Assembly (NCBI GenBank): GCA_000332255.1
Contig: KB235926.1
Coordinates: 3,164,878-3,228,877, forward strand
Direction of reading: 5' to 3'
DNA from: a cyanobacterium PCC 7702
GTDB lineage: Bacteria; Cyanobacteriota; Cyanobacteriia; Cyanobacteriales; Nostocaceae
Length of the DNA stretch: 64,000 bases
The notes under the pieces are model-generated. The model was not told where the DNA came from. It saw nothing but the letters and a program-made list of their open reading frames with translations, and made no database searches. Position 1 is the first letter of the stretch, and the number at the start of each line of letters is the position of its first letter. A program made the translations under genes and the position numbers. This document shows, piece after piece, positions 8,234-17,690 of this stretch.

Positions 8234-9967
8234 TTATGCGGGATAAATGCGCAAGCGTCGATTTGGTTCTTCTCCGAAACTGTGAGACTTCAGGCGATAG
8301 TGTTCCACTAGCTCGTGTTGCATTTTTCGCACTTGCGGCGATCGCGGAAGCAGCTCTACGGGTTGTCCTTTAGGAATGACGATATTTTCCACTGCAAGTC
8401 GAGCTTCTTCTAGGGCGTCAATTTCATCATCACTGGCACTGTGAAGGAACAGTTGCAGTTCGCGATCGTCAGTAATTTCTGGCTCGTCAATGTTAAGCAA
8501 TCGCCGCAAGCCACGAGTAATTTGCGGAATAGTACTGGATTTGATCATGTGGATCGGTACTTGTCTTGCTCTTGCCATTTGCCGCAATTTGGCGTGGTTT
8601 TTGACGTGCGATCGCAGTGCCAGTATAGCATCAGCACTATCAATGTCTTTTGTCAAGACCACAGGCAAATTTAACACCTGAACGATTTGTTCCAATTGAC
8701 TGCGGCTAACACCGTAGGGATAAACATGCAATGGCAAATCTTCGCCGTTGGGTCCGGAGTTTTTGACCTCGTCGCGATCGAAACTGTTGGTATAATTAAA
8801 GGATTCATTGAGCAAACGGTCAAATTCGCTCTGCCGAGAAGGCTTTTCCCGTTCTGCCGCTACAGGCGGCAAAGGTAACATTTGCCCTGAGGCGCGCCAA
8901 CCGTTGGCTTGTCGTGCTGGTACTATTGATTCTTCTGGACTTAAAGATGGGGCAAGACCGTTGACGGTAGCTAATTGACGAGTTATGTTAACTTTGCCAT
9001 TTTCATCTATGGTTCTGACTTGGGGGGTAGGCTGACGTCCTCTCAGAAGACTATCGACGGTGTCAGCGACGCTTTCGTGAACTACCCAGCGTTGCCGTTC
9101 TGCCATTTCCACGGCAATTTCAAAGGTGGGAGGTGCTTTGCGTTCTAAAACAGTTTTTTGACTACCCCGTCTTCTAGCTTCTTCGTCTCCCAGCGTGACA
9201 GCTTGAATTCCCCCAACTAAATCAGATAAGGTAGGATTTTTGATCAGGTTTTCGATTTGATTGCCGTGAGCTGTACCTACTAACTGTACACCGCGTTCAG
9301 CAATAGTACGGGCTGCTAGTGCTTCTAGTTCCGTGCCAATTTCATCAATGACAATTACTTCTGGCATGTGGTTTTCCACAGCCTCGATCATTACCTGATG
9401 TTGCAATTCCGGATGAGCCACTTGCATTCGTCTTGCTTTCCCAATTGCTGGGTGGGGAATGTCACCATCTCCAGCAATTTCGTTCGAGGTGTCAATTATC
9501 ACCACTCGTTTATTTAAATCGTCTGCCAAAACACGGGCGATTTCCCTTAAAGCAGTTGTTTTCCCGACACCTGGTCGTCCCAGCATCAGAATCGATCTGC
9601 CAGTTTCCACCAAGTCGCGGATCATGCCAATAGTTCCGAAAACTGCACGACCAACACGGCAGGTCAGACCAATAATCTTACCGTTGCGATTGCGAATGGC
9701 GCTGATCCTGTGCAGAGTTTGCTCTATTCCGGCTCGATTATCTCCACCAAAGGTTCCCACTTGCTGAATGCAATTATCTATTTGTTCTTGAGTCACGGGT
9801 TTGTCGCTCAAATACTCAGCTTGATGAGGAAAGCGAGCTTCTGGGCGACGACCCAGATCTAAGACCACTTCTACTAAACTATCTCGCTGGGAATGCTTCT
9901 CTAATACTTGCCGCAGGTCTTGGGGCAAAATATCTAATAACTTTTGGAGATCGTCTGTAATCGTCAT
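8234..9967 (-). CDS. Ycf45-like AAA ATPase with C-terminal R3H domain
   Basis: Protein of 577 residues of the cyanobacterial/plastid Ycf45 family, related to SpoIIIAA-type ATPases. Walker A is GRPGVGKTT (about residue 131), Walker B is VIVIDEIGTE, and a sensor-like GTAHGN follows. The C-terminal half has a linker of low complexity, then a domain around RSHVKNHAKLRQMARARQ, and ends with an R3H-like segment (SPQVRKMQHELVEHYRL). R3H domains bind single-stranded nucleic acid, so a role in nucleic-acid handling is inferred; the function is not known. It is followed 19 bases away by ldpA on its 5' side, on the same strand. Confidence 0.9.
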   Translation of the reverse strand: MTITDDLQKLLDILPQDLRQVLEKHSQRDSLVEVVLDLGRRPEARFPHQAEYLSDKPVTQEQIDNCIQQVGTFGGDNRAGIEQTLHRISAIRNRNGKIIGLTCRVGRAVFGTIGMIRDLVETGRSILMLGRPGVGKTTALREIARVLADDLNKRVVIIDTSNEIAGDGDIPHPAIGKARRMQVAHPELQHQVMIEAVENHMPEVIVIDEIGTELEALAARTIAERGVQLVGTAHGNQIENLIKNPTLSDLVGGIQAVTLGDEEARRRGSQKTVLERKAPPTFEIAVEMAERQRWVVHESVADTVDSLLRGRQPTPQVRTIDENGKVNITRQLATVNGLAPSLSPEESIVPARQANGWRASGQMLPLPPVAAEREKPSRQSEFDRLLNESFNYTNSFDRDEVKNSGPNGEDLPLHVYPYGVSRSQLEQIVQVLNLPVVLTKDIDSADAILALRSHVKNHAKLRQMARARQVPIHMIKSSTIPQITRGLRRLLNIDEPEITDDRELQLFLHSASDDEIDALEEARLAVENIVIPKGQPVELLPRSPQVRKMQHELVEHYRLKSHSFGEEPNRRLRIYPA

Positions 9968-9986
9968 GCTTCCTATGGTGACGTTT

Positions 9987-11150
9987 TTAGAAATGGCGAA
10001 GGCTAGTGCTTCGCTGTGAGTGTGACTTGAGCTGGGAAACTAGAGAATGGGCAAGCTCTACAGCCTGCCAAAGCAATTCTGGTTCATCTTCTAAAAAGAC
10101 GGTTGTTTTGACACCGGTCTCGTTCACCTCCCTTGCTTCTAACTGTTCGAGAATTGGTGATAGTAACAGGCGAGCGTAACTTCCATAAGCAACTCCAGCA
10201 ATATATGGGGGAAAGACGCTAAAGGAAGAGTCTGAAGTAGGTATTGCCTCCCACTGTTTTTGGCGTAGCAATCCCATTGCCCTCAACTTGGGAACAGTAT
10301 AGCTATTTGTGCCACCTGCTAACTGCACATATCCTGGTAATTTGGCTGATAAAACTTTTTGCCCTAATTTCACAGCTGCTAAAGTGGCGCCATCACCTAT
10401 ATCACCACTCATGGGACGACCGTCGGTTTGCCAAATTAAGGCGGTGTTTAGGGGAGATATCTCTTTGTAAAGGTTTTGAAGGTAGTCGATCATACCTTCG
10501 CCATCGGGACAGCTAATTGCTATTAGTTTTAATTGCTTAACCCAAGGTGAGATGGTTTGCCATAATTGCTGAAATTCCCTTAACCTACCTACCTGAGTAT
10601 GAATTTCAAGGGCATCCACTCCTGATGACAAGATTAATGGCGCGATCGCTCCTGGTTTCGAAACAGAGGATACTGTATAAATTATATCATAAGGACAAAC
10701 GGGGATGCAACGCCCGCAACCGTAACACTTCTCGGTAATAACTCCCGAAAAGCCTTCTTTGAGGCTGCTAAATGTAATCGCCCGTGCCGGACAGATTTTT
10801 TCGCAGGGTCGCTGGCAATTTGTCGGACAGTTTCTCTGATCAAATTCTGCTTTGCGAAAATGAGGATCTTCGCCATCATTGAGGCTAACCATCAAAAATG
10901 GCAATTTTCCCTTGTAGCCAAAACCACGCTGTTCGGCTTGCAAAGCCAGATTGGTAGCAGCTTGTAATCCTGAGCGAGCAGCAGCAATCACAGCCGGATC
11001 GGCAGCCACATCTATACAGTCAGCACCAGCCAGTGTATAGGCTAGAGTTAAACTTCTGACCGCAGGCAGATGCTGGAAGCTGGCTCCACAAATGAGCTTG
11101 AACCAGTGACCTTCTTTTAGAGATTGTAAAGGGTCAAACAAATCAGTCAC
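9987..11150 (-). CDS. ldpA: Light-dependent period protein LdpA (Fe-S redox input to the clock)
   Basis: Iron-sulfur protein known in Synechococcus to adjust circadian period to light/redox state. The frame contains FKLICGASFQHLPAVRSL and GADCIDVAADPAV, two 4Fe-4S cysteine clusters (CPTNCQRPCEKICP and CYGCGRCIPVCP), and a conserved C-terminal region. I chose the GTG at 11150 (VTDLFDPLQSLKEG) because it matches the family start; an upstream TTG/ATG extension to 11195 adds 15 residues with no family match. It lies directly upstream of the ycf45-like gene with 19 bases between, suggesting cotranscription. Confidence 0.92.
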   Translation of the reverse strand: MTDLFDPLQSLKEGHWFKLICGASFQHLPAVRSLTLAYTLAGADCIDVAADPAVIAAARSGLQAATNLALQAEQRGFGYKGKLPFLMVSLNDGEDPHFRKAEFDQRNCPTNCQRPCEKICPARAITFSSLKEGFSGVITEKCYGCGRCIPVCPYDIIYTVSSVSKPGAIAPLILSSGVDALEIHTQVGRLREFQQLWQTISPWVKQLKLIAISCPDGEGMIDYLQNLYKEISPLNTALIWQTDGRPMSGDIGDGATLAAVKLGQKVLSAKLPGYVQLAGGTNSYTVPKLRAMGLLRQKQWEAIPTSDSSFSVFPPYIAGVAYGSYARLLLSPILEQLEAREVNETGVKTTVFLEDEPELLWQAVELAHSLVSQLKSHSQRSTSLRHF

Positions 11151-11479
11151 AATTTCTATTATGCTACGCGACAGGAAAATATAGGAGGTAACCACTTAAT
11201 TTGTTGACATTGCTAAAAGCATTTAGATAGCAAACAATCAAATCTAGTGAGAGTGGATTTGATGTTTTCAGACGAAAATCTACCTGTTACTCGGCTAACC
11301 TAGCCAGCAACTACTTTTTGGAGAAAAATTTCGCTTTCCTAAAGGCGATATGCCATCCGCCACGCTTCACGAACGCTATAATTTTGAAACTTGGATGATT
11401 ATAAGTTACACAAATATTTACAATATTTTGTCTTTGTCGCCCCCAGAACCTGTCTGTCTAAAAAGACTGTCGCAGCTAC

Positions 11480-13318
11480 TCACCAGCGAGTTCCCTCAGC
11501 GAGTAAGTCTAAAACTAACTCTTGTTGGACAGCAGGAGAAAACAAATATCCTTGTGCAAAATCACAATTTAAACTTTTTAACTGCATTAACTGCTGCTGG
11601 GTTTCAACGCCTTCAGCACTTACACTCATTCCCATAGAATGGGCAATACCAATCATCGCTGGTACCAGTCCCATAATCTGCTTGTTTTTCTGCATGTATT
11701 TCACAAAAGACTTGTCAATCTTAAGTGAATTTAATGGCAAGCTATGTAAGTAACTTAAAGATGAGTAACCAGTACCAAAGTCATCCATGACTAACTTAAT
11801 TTTTCTTTTTTGCAGCTCGTGAAGAATAGTTTTGATATTCTCGTCATTTTCCATCAGTACACTTTCTGTAATTTCTAATTCTAGACTAGCGGGATTAATT
11901 TTAGTATCATCGATAACTTCATCAATCGTAGCGATTAAATCAGGCTGAGAAAATAAACGTGGCGAAATATTAACGCTCATAGTCACGGAATCTTTAATTG
12001 CTGGATGATTTTGCAAAATGTATAGAATCTGACAAGCTGATTTTAATACCCAGGTATTAATAGGAGTTATTAAACCTGTTTCCTCCGCTATGGAAATAAA
12101 GCTTGTAGGAGCAACCAACCCTCGAACTGGATGTCGCCAGCGCACAAGCGCCTCAAATCCAGCAATAGTACCTGTAGCTAAGGAAATTATCGGTTGATAA
12201 TAGACAACAAATTCTTGACGCTCCACAGCTTTTCTTAAGTCATTTTCTAACTCTAAAAGCTCGGTAACTTCTTGATGCATTTTCGGGTCAAAAACATGAT
12301 ATCGCGCTTTGCCAAAAGCCTTCTTGGCACGATACATGGCTATATCTGCATCTCGCAACAGATACTCTGGCTTTTCATAGTTAGGATTACCCCAATTAAT
12401 ACCAATACTGGCATTAATAAAAACTTCGTGTCTGGATAGTCGAAAAGGTAGTGATAGTTTCTGGAGAATGTTTTCGGCCACTGCAGTTGCCATGCGAATA
12501 TCTTTGATATTTTCCAAAAGAATAGTAAATTCATCACCTCCGAATCGTGCTAAGGTATCAAAGGGACTTAGAGATGCTTCCAGGCGACGAGCTATAGCTA
12601 CAAGCAATTCATCTCCTACTAAATGCCCAAAAGAATCATTTACTAATTTGAAGCGATCGCAGTCTAAAAACAAGACAGCAAAATGATAGTCTGGTTTCAA
12701 TTTTATGCGTTTGAGAGCTTGTTCTAAACGTTTGAGAAACAAAACTCGATTTGGCAATCCAGTGAGAGAATCGTGCAACGCTATCTCCAGTAGCTTACTT
12801 TGCAACTGCTGGCGTTGATTCCATTCCTGCTGAAGTTTGTATAAAGCTTTTTCTAATTGACAAGTGCGTTCTTTGACTTTTTTTTCTAAATCTAAATTGA
12901 GCTGCAATATTTTTAATCTTGCCACCTTCAGTGCTAATTGATTTTCTACACGCACCAAAACTTCTTCAAAATGAAAGGGCTTAGTAATATAGTCTACTCC
13001 TCCAACTTGAAAAGCTTTTACTTTATCAAAAACATTATCTAAAGAACTAAGAAAAATTACTGGAATATCAGCTGTTAAATTCCAATTTTTCAAACGTTGA
13101 CAAATTTCATATCCATCAACTTCTGGCAACATAATATCTAGTAAAATTAGATCTGGCAGTACAGTTTGACAGGCTGTTAATACCATACTCCAATTGCAAG
13201 CCTGGCGAACTTTATAGCCTTTTTCTGTGAGAAAAGATGATAAAATTTGTAGATTATCTGGAATGCAATCGATGATCAAAATATCTTGGCGATCTCTTTC
13301 AAAAATTTCGTGGTTCAT
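11480..13318 (-). CDS. Response regulator with GGDEF and EAL domains (c-di-GMP turnover)
   Basis: Protein of 612 residues. A receiver domain fills residues 12-130, with the acceptor Asp61 in LILLDIMLP and the Lys in ITKPFHF. A coiled-coil linker (LEKKVKERTCQLEKAL) follows. The diguanylate cyclase domain keeps an intact RFGGDEF site at about residue 260, and the phosphodiesterase domain keeps EALVRWRHP at about 388 with NISPRLF, TESVL and DDFGTGYSSL. Both catalytic signatures look intact, so it may make or break cyclic di-GMP depending on phosphorylation. No kinase gene is adjacent. Confidence 0.95.
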   Translation of the reverse strand: MNHEIFERDRQDILIIDCIPDNLQILSSFLTEKGYKVRQACNWSMVLTACQTVLPDLILLDIMLPEVDGYEICQRLKNWNLTADIPVIFLSSLDNVFDKVKAFQVGGVDYITKPFHFEEVLVRVENQLALKVARLKILQLNLDLEKKVKERTCQLEKALYKLQQEWNQRQQLQSKLLEIALHDSLTGLPNRVLFLKRLEQALKRIKLKPDYHFAVLFLDCDRFKLVNDSFGHLVGDELLVAIARRLEASLSPFDTLARFGGDEFTILLENIKDIRMATAVAENILQKLSLPFRLSRHEVFINASIGINWGNPNYEKPEYLLRDADIAMYRAKKAFGKARYHVFDPKMHQEVTELLELENDLRKAVERQEFVVYYQPIISLATGTIAGFEALVRWRHPVRGLVAPTSFISIAEETGLITPINTWVLKSACQILYILQNHPAIKDSVTMSVNISPRLFSQPDLIATIDEVIDDTKINPASLELEITESVLMENDENIKTILHELQKRKIKLVMDDFGTGYSSLSYLHSLPLNSLKIDKSFVKYMQKNKQIMGLVPAMIGIAHSMGMSVSAEGVETQQQLMQLKSLNCDFAQGYLFSPAVQQELVLDLLAEGTRW

Positions 13319-14196
13319 TCTGTATTCGCTCTAGTCAATTTCAGAATTTTCTCAAACTCAATATCTGTGGATTAAATTGCTAAAAAGCTGCAAAGTCGAC
13401 CTTTTTTAGAATTTGCTTGAGTAACTCTAAGATTGACTTATTAAGTACAACTAGCAACAGCGTAGCAGTTCTAAACCTCCTACCCAGGTGAAAGTTGCAA
13501 AAATTGTGATAGTACCTCAGCAAATTTTTTTTGTGGGGGCGATCGCTTACACTCGTTGTTGCAGAAATATAAAATGCGAAAATGAGCTTTTTTTCGAAAA
13601 CTAACAAGCTTGAGAACTTTACTACTACCTATAAATTTTCGTTGTTGTAGCTTCATTTTATCGATCCTAATAATTTCTTGGTAGATAAGGTTAGTTGTAA
13701 AATTGAGTAATTACCCAACTAACAGTAAAAATGCTGATTTAATTAGCTATTTAAGAAATATACTATACATAAAACAAATGTGTGCGTTTAGCAACGTAAA
13801 TTTCGTTAATTATTTTTCGGCACCACATATCACAATTCATGAATTTATACAACTGCAGTCATCCGCAACTTTCTATACACACGACAGTTTATTTTCAAGC
13901 CCTAAATTTCAAGTTTTACTGCTCAAATTTTGTATTAAATATTGCTTCATATTCCTTGGACAACTTTAAGTTACAGCTAGAGAAAATTCTTGATTTTCTC
14001 TTATTACTTTCTGCTAAAGCTAGCTACGACAGCAGTATCAGCACCTTCCCTGTAAATTTCAAGGGAAACCTATAGTCTGAAAGTCAGAATTACAATCAAA
14101 ATAACTTGTCCATAACGGTTAGTTTGTTATAGAATCGACATTGACACTCGGAAATTCCTACATAAAGAACAAGCAATATGTAGGTAAAATGACAAT
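13319..14196 (+). other. Noncoding AT-rich spacer
   Basis: About 880 bases between the GGDEF-EAL gene and nagB, both on the minus strand. Open frames of 75 to 88 codons exist here on both strands, but they are rich in Phe/Tyr/Leu/Ser from AT-rich sequence, lack ribosome-binding sites and match nothing I know. One HIP1 octamer occurs near 13539. I see no RNA gene. Confidence 0.5.
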
Positions 14197-14973
14197 TTAA
14201 TTCTTGATTAAAGCTGCAGCATCTTTATCTAAAAACAATGTTGTTTGTGGTTGTTTGCGAAGAATGGATGCTGGACAATCTGTAGTAATATTTCCTTGTA
14301 ACATTTGTTGAACAATTTTAGCCTTATGTCTTCCTGAAATTAGGCAGAAAATTTTTCTGGCTGCACAGATTGTAGGAATAGTAACAGTAAAAGCGTATTG
14401 TGGTACGCTCTCTAAATTGGGAAAATGACCTTGATTTACTTGTTGTTGGTGGTTAACCCTATCTAGTTTTACGAGTTTGACCGTGTAAGGGTCTTGGAAA
14501 TTCGCCACCGCAGGTTCGTTAAAAGCTAGATGTCCGTTGTCTCCCACACCCAAACAGCATAGATCGATGGGTTGCGCTTGCAACAAGCGGGTGTAGCGAT
14601 CGCACTCTCGTAGGGGTTCTAATGCATCACCCTCTATATAGTGAAACTCCTTTGGTTTGACAAGCTTTTGAACTCGTTCTCGCAAATAGTAACGAAAACT
14701 AGCAGCATGCTCTCCAGAAATTCCCAAATACTCATCTAAATGAAAACAGGTAATTCGCGACCAATCTATACCATCCAATGCAACTAATTTCTCTAGAAAT
14801 TTAATTTGAGAATTTCCTGTTGCTAGCAATATAGCAGCACTACCGTTCTTTTGAAGAACGGATTGTAAGTAATTTTGTGCAATTTCTGCTACATCCTCCG
14901 CCAAATCGACTTCACAGCTATAAATCTGCACACTCAGTTTATCAACATTAAAAATTTTCTTGGCAGCTGGCAT
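14197..14973 (-). CDS. nagB: Glucosamine-6-phosphate deaminase
   Basis: Converts glucosamine-6-phosphate to fructose-6-phosphate and ammonia. The frame shows LLATGNSQIKFLEKL, FHLDEYLGISGEHAASF, the catalytic motif GVGDNGHLAFNEP and SGRHKAKIV. From the ATG at 14973 (MPAAKKIFNVDKL) it is 258 residues, the normal family length; an extension to 15027 adds 18 cysteine-rich residues without family support. No nagA or sugar transporter is adjacent, so its metabolic partner lies elsewhere. Confidence 0.92.
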   Translation of the reverse strand: MPAAKKIFNVDKLSVQIYSCEVDLAEDVAEIAQNYLQSVLQKNGSAAILLATGNSQIKFLEKLVALDGIDWSRITCFHLDEYLGISGEHAASFRYYLRERVQKLVKPKEFHYIEGDALEPLRECDRYTRLLQAQPIDLCCLGVGDNGHLAFNEPAVANFQDPYTVKLVKLDRVNHQQQVNQGHFPNLESVPQYAFTVTIPTICAARKIFCLISGRHKAKIVQQMLQGNITTDCPASILRKQPQTTLFLDKDAAALIKN

Positions 14974-15256
14974 TTTGTTTCCACAGAAATGTTCACACTC
15001 AAAACATGTAGGAGCAGATCTATTCATCCACCCTTACAAGCTTTCATAGATTATTTTCATCTAGAATCTTAATTATAATTTGTTCACATCCCCAAATGAC
15101 AATTTCGAGTCCTGGATTAATCAGCACTGAAACTAAACGCTTCTCAAACCTGAAGTAAGAGGAATATATCTTGGTGAATAAAAGAAAGATGAATTATGCG
15201 CAACTATGCTTACCAGCTTAGAAAATAAGGACTTTATCAACCCAGCACTAATACAA

Positions 15257-15479
15257 AGTTTTTAACGAGCACTTAATTACTCACCATAAGCCAAGAATAT
15301 TGGTATAAAAATACAAAAAATATTTCCACAATCATAGTGTTTATTTCCAACGAATCTTTTTATTTTCTACTGATTAAAATTTGTCGTGACTGCGAAATGT
15401 GTGAGTTTTTCTATGGGCAAATTATCACATAATATTGCCAAGTTTGTAGCGAGTACTTAAGTTCTTACTACCAGCCAAG
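15257..15479 (+). repeat. Pair of 39-base imperfect direct repeats in a noncoding spacer
   Basis: Copies at 15257-15295 and 15441-15479 match at 30 of 39 positions without gaps. Both begin AGTTT, contain CGAG followed by ACTTAA, and end with GCCAAG. The spacer (14974-15497) between nagB and the PsiE-like gene is otherwise AT-rich and without a credible gene. Function unknown; the pair could be regulatory or an old duplication. Confidence 0.5.
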
Positions 15480-15497
15480 TGACTTCTATTATTGAAA

Positions 15498-15992
15498 TTA
15501 AAAAGGATATTGCTCAATGGTATAAGACCGACGAGAGTCATTTTTGAGTTGCTTGATAGCATCAAACCTTTGAAACATCCAAACTCGTAAAAATAATAAT
15601 CCCCCCAATACCATTAAGAAAGCACAAGCACCCAACAATTGACCGAGAGGAATATCTAAAACTCCCTGCAAAATAATCTCTCGTAACGCGGAAACTAAAG
15701 AAACTTCAACCGCTGCTCCAATAGAAATTCGCTGCTGTTGCAGATAGATAATCAGCAAGCGAAATATTTCCACCAAAATTAAAATAAATAATATATCTGA
15801 TGTAATTGCTTGAAAATTAATCGGCTTGAACAGCGAAAGAAACATTTCACCTAGCCGAATTAGCATAACACAAAATAAACCAATGCATAAGGAAATGACA
15901 ATCAAATCTTGGAAAATCTCTAGATTGCGTACAATAGTTTCTCGCTGAAACCAGTATTTCCAAAAAGAGTTTGGTGGAATAGATGTATTCAT
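15498..15992 (-). CDS. PsiE-like (phosphate-starvation-inducible) membrane protein
   Basis: Protein of 164 residues with about four hydrophobic segments (near 28-50, 63-85, 98-118 and 122-140). The stretch LIIYLQQQRISIGAAVEVSL followed by SALREIILQGVL is characteristic of the PsiE/DUF family found in many cyanobacteria. PsiE is induced by phosphate starvation in E. coli, but its molecular role is unknown and no Pho box was confirmed upstream here. Confidence 0.75.
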   Translation of the reverse strand: MNTSIPPNSFWKYWFQRETIVRNLEIFQDLIVISLCIGLFCVMLIRLGEMFLSLFKPINFQAITSDILFILILVEIFRLLIIYLQQQRISIGAAVEVSLVSALREIILQGVLDIPLGQLLGACAFLMVLGGLLFLRVWMFQRFDAIKQLKNDSRRSYTIEQYPF

Positions 15993-16234
15993 AAAACAAG
16001 CTACTTAAAAAACTCAATGACAAAAAAAGGGCATAAGGCTCTAGAATGAAGAGGGAGAAATAAAACAGCTGTAGGAAATAATATTAATTCTTAAAAGTAG
16101 AACTGTACTTGGTTTGTAGTGAACACAAAGGGTGTTCGCTACAAGCCAAAATATTTGCAGTTATTTGTTACTACTAACTGTGGTGCTCATGCTTCCACTT
16201 TCTCTGCAATGCTGTTTCCTTTCTTCAGTATGTC

Positions 16235-17389
16235 CTACCATCGCAGTAAGCCAGCAACACCTCCAAAATCTTTCTTTAAAAGCTCCTGTGCTTCTCCACA
16301 AACAAATTCCAAGCGCGTACCGTAGGAAAGTGCAGCTTCGGGTAATGCATCTCTAAGATTGACTTCTTCAGTTGTTTCATTAGGAAATAGTACCTTTGCT
16401 TCAGTTGGAGTCAGTGACAACCATCCATTGGAACAGCGCCAAACAGTACCATCGAGTTGCCAAGGTAGTACAAGGACGTAGAGGCGTCCCATTTGTAAAG
16501 TTTCTAACACTTTTCCCATGCTCCATACTCCCTCCTCACGCACGCGTTGGAGCAAAGCTATTTCAGCTTTTCGTTCTATGTCACTAAGAATAGGTTTAAC
16601 TTTGTCCAAAATTTCAGACGGACTAGCATCTGGGTGAGTCAATGACGAGGTGCAAGCAACTACTTTATCACGCAGTACTTTGGGTAAAAGTTCTCTAAAA
16701 AAATGAGTTTCTTCTTCTGTTCCAGCTAATATTAATCGCTGAATGTTGCGTTCTCGAACTTGAGTATCTATATACTGAATTAATTGTTTGTAAAATCTAT
16801 AGGTCCAAACTTCTAATCGTCTGGCGAATTTATCAAAATCTGCACCTCCTCGTGACACAGCTTTACCTGTGTAGTAGCGGTCGACGCTATCAAGAGATAG
16901 TTGCTTCCACTTTTCTGGTTCGACATCTAAAAAAGCATTATTAATTTCTTCAATTTCGTTTAAATAAATTTCAAACATTCGCCATCTTTTGCGATCTAAA
17001 AAAATGACGCCCGTGCGTTCGTATTCATCTAATGCATATAGTAGGGGAATGATGTAAGGATTTCCCCAGCGAGCTTCAATGCGGCCGTGTGCTAGGTCAA
17101 CAATTGGAAGCTTTACTTGTAAATCTATTCTTTCCAAGAAATTATCATTAGCGAATATCACAAGTGTTTGAGCGTCAGGGCGTTCCTGCTCTAAGAGATT
17201 AAATACTTTTTGTTTCAGTTCCTCTGGAGGTCCTTCTAGTTCTTTGAGGCTATTTTTAACACGTAGCAACCAAGCTTTGCGACTGTTTTCAGGATTAGCT
17301 GGATTAATATCTGCATAGATTGATAATGCGGGAGATTCTAGAAAAAATATGGAATTTTTCAAGTAGTTAAGTTGTTGTTGTTCTAGCAT
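16235..17389 (-). CDS. Archaeo-eukaryotic release factor 1-like protein (baeRF10/VLRF1 type)
   Basis: Protein of about 384 residues related to the bacterial archaeo-eukaryotic release factor (baeRF) families. Recognisable are SIYADINPANPENSRKAW at the N-terminus, GVIFLDRKRWRMFEIYL, a central RRLEVWTYRFYKQL with RLILAGTEEETHFFREL, and the C-terminal TLQMGRLYVLVLPWQ. These proteins resemble peptidyl-tRNA release and ribosome-rescue factors, but the role of the cyanobacterial form is not established. The ATG at 17389 is preferred because a GAGG sits 6 bases before it; ATG 17395 and TTG 17401 are also in frame. Confidence 0.8.
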   Translation of the reverse strand: MLEQQQLNYLKNSIFFLESPALSIYADINPANPENSRKAWLLRVKNSLKELEGPPEELKQKVFNLLEQERPDAQTLVIFANDNFLERIDLQVKLPIVDLAHGRIEARWGNPYIIPLLYALDEYERTGVIFLDRKRWRMFEIYLNEIEEINNAFLDVEPEKWKQLSLDSVDRYYTGKAVSRGGADFDKFARRLEVWTYRFYKQLIQYIDTQVRERNIQRLILAGTEEETHFFRELLPKVLRDKVVACTSSLTHPDASPSEILDKVKPILSDIERKAEIALLQRVREEGVWSMGKVLETLQMGRLYVLVLPWQLDGTVWRCSNGWLSLTPTEAKVLFPNETTEEVNLRDALPEAALSYGTRLEFVCGEAQELLKKDFGGVAGLLRW

Positions 17390-17690
17390 AATCATCCTCA
17401 AAATTTTATTAAATTGAATAATATCAGGAATTTTCCATATCTATATGCTAAATTTTTATAAAATATTGCTGAAATTAAGTCCTAATTTTACTCCGAATAG
17501 GAAGAAGAAAAAATAGCTTTTTGCTCGGAGAAAATTGGTGGAAGTAGAGTTAGTTAACCTGCTCTAAGCGAGGGATACAGTTGAAACAAAAGTATTCGTA
17601 GAAGCGTTACTAATTTTTTGAGGTAATTGAATTTTCAGAATCGGTATTTGCTTTTTTAGTTTGGGTTTTTGGGGTCTGTGTTTATTTTAG

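Noticed and set aside
13380-13969. AT-rich frames of 75-88 codons between the GGDEF-EAL gene and nagB
   Set aside because: Composition is that of random AT-rich DNA; no ribosome-binding site and no recognisable motif.
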